A stretch of 64,000 nt of DNA from JASGMR01 sp963664675. GTDB lineage: Bacteria > Thermotogota > Thermotogae > Petrotogales > Kosmotogaceae. How positions within the stretch are numbered: position 1 is the first letter of the stretch; each line of letters starts with the position of its first letter. Positions 62,965 to 64,000 of this stretch are shown here, piece by piece. Below the pieces are notes generated by a model, which did no database searches, was not told the origin of the DNA, and saw nothing but the letters and a program-made list of their open reading frames with translations. The stretch is taken from NCBI GenBank assembly GCA_963664675.2, contig CAXXLB010000007.1, positions 186,001 through 250,000 of the forward strand, given 5' to 3'. Made by a program: the position numbers and the translations under genes.

Positions 62965-64000
62965 ATGACAATTCTATTTAAAAAAGCAAAAATTTATCCG
63001 ATTACCGATGAATGTTTCGTGGGCGACTTACTCGTTAAAGATGGCAAGATAGCTTCCATAGGGCAGAATATCTATTCCGGGGCCTCCGAAGTTATCGATG
63101 CTTCGGGCAAATACATTTTCCCGGGATTTATAGATGCTCATTCACACATAGGAATATATGAAGAGGAAGTCGGAGGACAATACGGAGACGGGAATGAAAT
63201 GACTAATCCCGTAACTCCTGAAGTTAGTGTTGTTGACGCATTTTATCCAAATGACCCATCTATAAAAAGAGCTCTGTCCGGAGGAGTAACGACTGCAATG
63301 GTCCTGCCTGGAAGTGCAAATCCAATAGGCGGTCAGGGAGCAATTTTCAAATTTAAAAACATTCCAATCGTTGATAAAATGGTTATTAAAAAATTGGCAG
63401 GTCTAAAAATGGCAACCGGTGAAAATCCGAAAAGAGTTTATGGAATTGAAAAAAAACAGATGCCACTGACAAGATTGGGAATTGCATCCATCATAAAAGA
63501 TTTTTTTATCAAAGTACAAAACTACAAACTAAAAAAAGAAAAGGCCGAGAGTGAGGGAATTCCATTTTCAGATGTTAATCCTCAGATGGAAGTTGGATTA
63601 AAAGTTTTAAATAAAGAAATCCCGGCAAGAATACACGCTCACAGAATGGATGATATTTTGACAGCTGTCAGAATAGCTGAAGAATTCGATTTCAAAGTAA
63701 TAATAGAACATGCCACAGAAGGATATAAAATTGCCGATTTTCTCAAAGAAAAAAATATTCCCGTGGTGTTGGGTCCGTTATTCGGTTTCAGAACAAAACT
63801 GGAGCTCAAGGACATGACATTCGAAGCTATAAAAATTATCAATGAAAAGGGGATACTCGCGGCCATGATGTGTGATCATCCGGTAATTCCTCTTGAATCA
63901 ACAACAATACAATTGGGAACAGCGTTGAGATACGGGGCAAATGAAGAGAATCTATTAAAAATGATCACAATTAATCCAGCTAAAATTCTGGGTATTGATG
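62965..64000 (+). CDS. Amidohydrolase, imidazolonepropionase-like (cut by window edge)
   Basis: At least 345 residues, still open at the right edge. Metal-dependent hydrolase of the amidohydrolase superfamily: N-terminal beta-sandwich MTILFKKAKIYPITDE, then FIDAHSHIGIYEEE (HxH), RALSGGVTTAMVLPGSANPIGGQGA, a metal His in RIHAHRMDD, IIEHATEG (His) and MMCDHPVIPL (Asp), then ITINPAKILGID. It resembles the family with imidazolonepropionase and related uncharacterised enzymes. GGGGGG lies 5 nt before the ATG. It likely acts on the compound brought in by the preceding ABC importer, 59 nt downstream of the flavoprotein. Confidence 0.9.
   Translation, partial: MTILFKKAKIYPITDECFVGDLLVKDGKIASIGQNIYSGASEVIDASGKYIFPGFIDAHSHIGIYEEEVGGQYGDGNEMTNPVTPEVSVVDAFYPNDPSIKRALSGGVTTAMVLPGSANPIGGQGAIFKFKNIPIVDKMVIKKLAGLKMATGENPKRVYGIEKKQMPLTRLGIASIIKDFFIKVQNYKLKKEKAESEGIPFSDVNPQMEVGLKVLNKEIPARIHAHRMDDILTAVRIAEEFDFKVIIEHATEGYKIADFLKEKNIPVVLGPLFGFRTKLELKDMTFEAIKIINEKGILAAMMCDHPVIPLESTTIQLGTALRYGANEENLLKMITINPAKILGID

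Noticed and set aside
63639..63866. A 75-codon minus-strand frame at the right edge
   Set aside because: It is the complement of the amidohydrolase metal-site region; a shadow.
1..64000. CRISPR arrays, insertion sequences, prophage
   Set aside because: No regular repeat-spacer pattern, transposase, integrase or phage structural gene was seen on either strand.

Overview
The window is AT-rich bacterial chromosome. It most likely comes from a low-GC, probably mesophilic or moderately thermophilic member of the Thermotogota (Petrotogales or a relative). Three observations support this. The block pepQ-efp-asp23-nusB-fhs-folD-dxs has fhs between nusB and folD, an order I recall from Thermotoga. 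The run obg-nadD-dus also matches Thermotoga as I recall it. The two ABC substrate-binding proteins have type I signal peptides without a lipobox cysteine, which fits a diderm rather than a Firmicute. The assignment is inference; no rRNA is present.

Layout. 0.2-0.9 kb (-): a decayed DUF3795-type gene and a small unknown gene. 1-1.9 kb (-): DegV. 2.1-14.2 kb (-): a complete purine operon purE-C-F-M-N-H-D-B-L, headed by an extended -10 promoter, a guanine-type purine riboswitch and a terminator. 14.7-16.6 kb (-): MATE exporter and MarR regulator with tandem palindromic operators. 17-18.2 kb (+): class I aminotransferase. 18.4-24.6 kb (+): maltodextrin locus (LacI regulator, malE, malF, malG, GH13 glucanase) with two matching operators. 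24.9-26.9 kb (-): an unusual ROK-PAS-GGDEF fusion, pointing at the sugar locus. 26.9-27.8 kb: non-coding. 27.8-31 kb (-): a frameshifted Na/Ca exchanger gene and the threonine pair tdh-kbl, with kbl frameshifted. 31.1-34 kb (-): obg-nadD-dus. 34-50.3 kb (+): a long housekeeping run (remA-like, clpP, mutS, pepQ, efp, asp23, nusB, fhs, folD, dxs, asp23, fakA-like, glyQ, glyS, era). 50.5-51.8 kb (-): MFS exporter. 52.1-52.7 kb (+): peptidyl-prolyl isomerase. 52.8-54 kb (-): rsgA behind a leader-peptide attenuator. 54-56.4 kb (-): tRNA-Leu followed by two glycosyltransferases and an M55 peptidase. 57-64 kb (+): an uncharacterised BMP/DUF3798-type ABC importer, a small anchored protein, a NimA-like flavoprotein and an amidohydrolase cut by the window edge.

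How the parts work together. The purine genes cover every step from PRPP to IMP plus adenylosuccinate lyase, and the riboswitch would switch them off when guanine or hypoxanthine is plentiful. The malEFG importer lacks its own ATPase, and the GH13 enzyme would cleave imported maltodextrins. The adjacent ROK-GGDEF protein could link sugar state to cyclic di-GMP. The 34-50 kb run joins protein quality control, mismatch repair, one-carbon metabolism, isoprenoid synthesis and translation.

Most notable are the ROK-PAS-GGDEF fusion, the translation-coupled attenuator in front of rsgA, and the ABC importer/amidohydrolase locus of unknown substrate. Several genes between 27.8 and 29 kb carry clustered frameshifts that are either real decay or assembly error.
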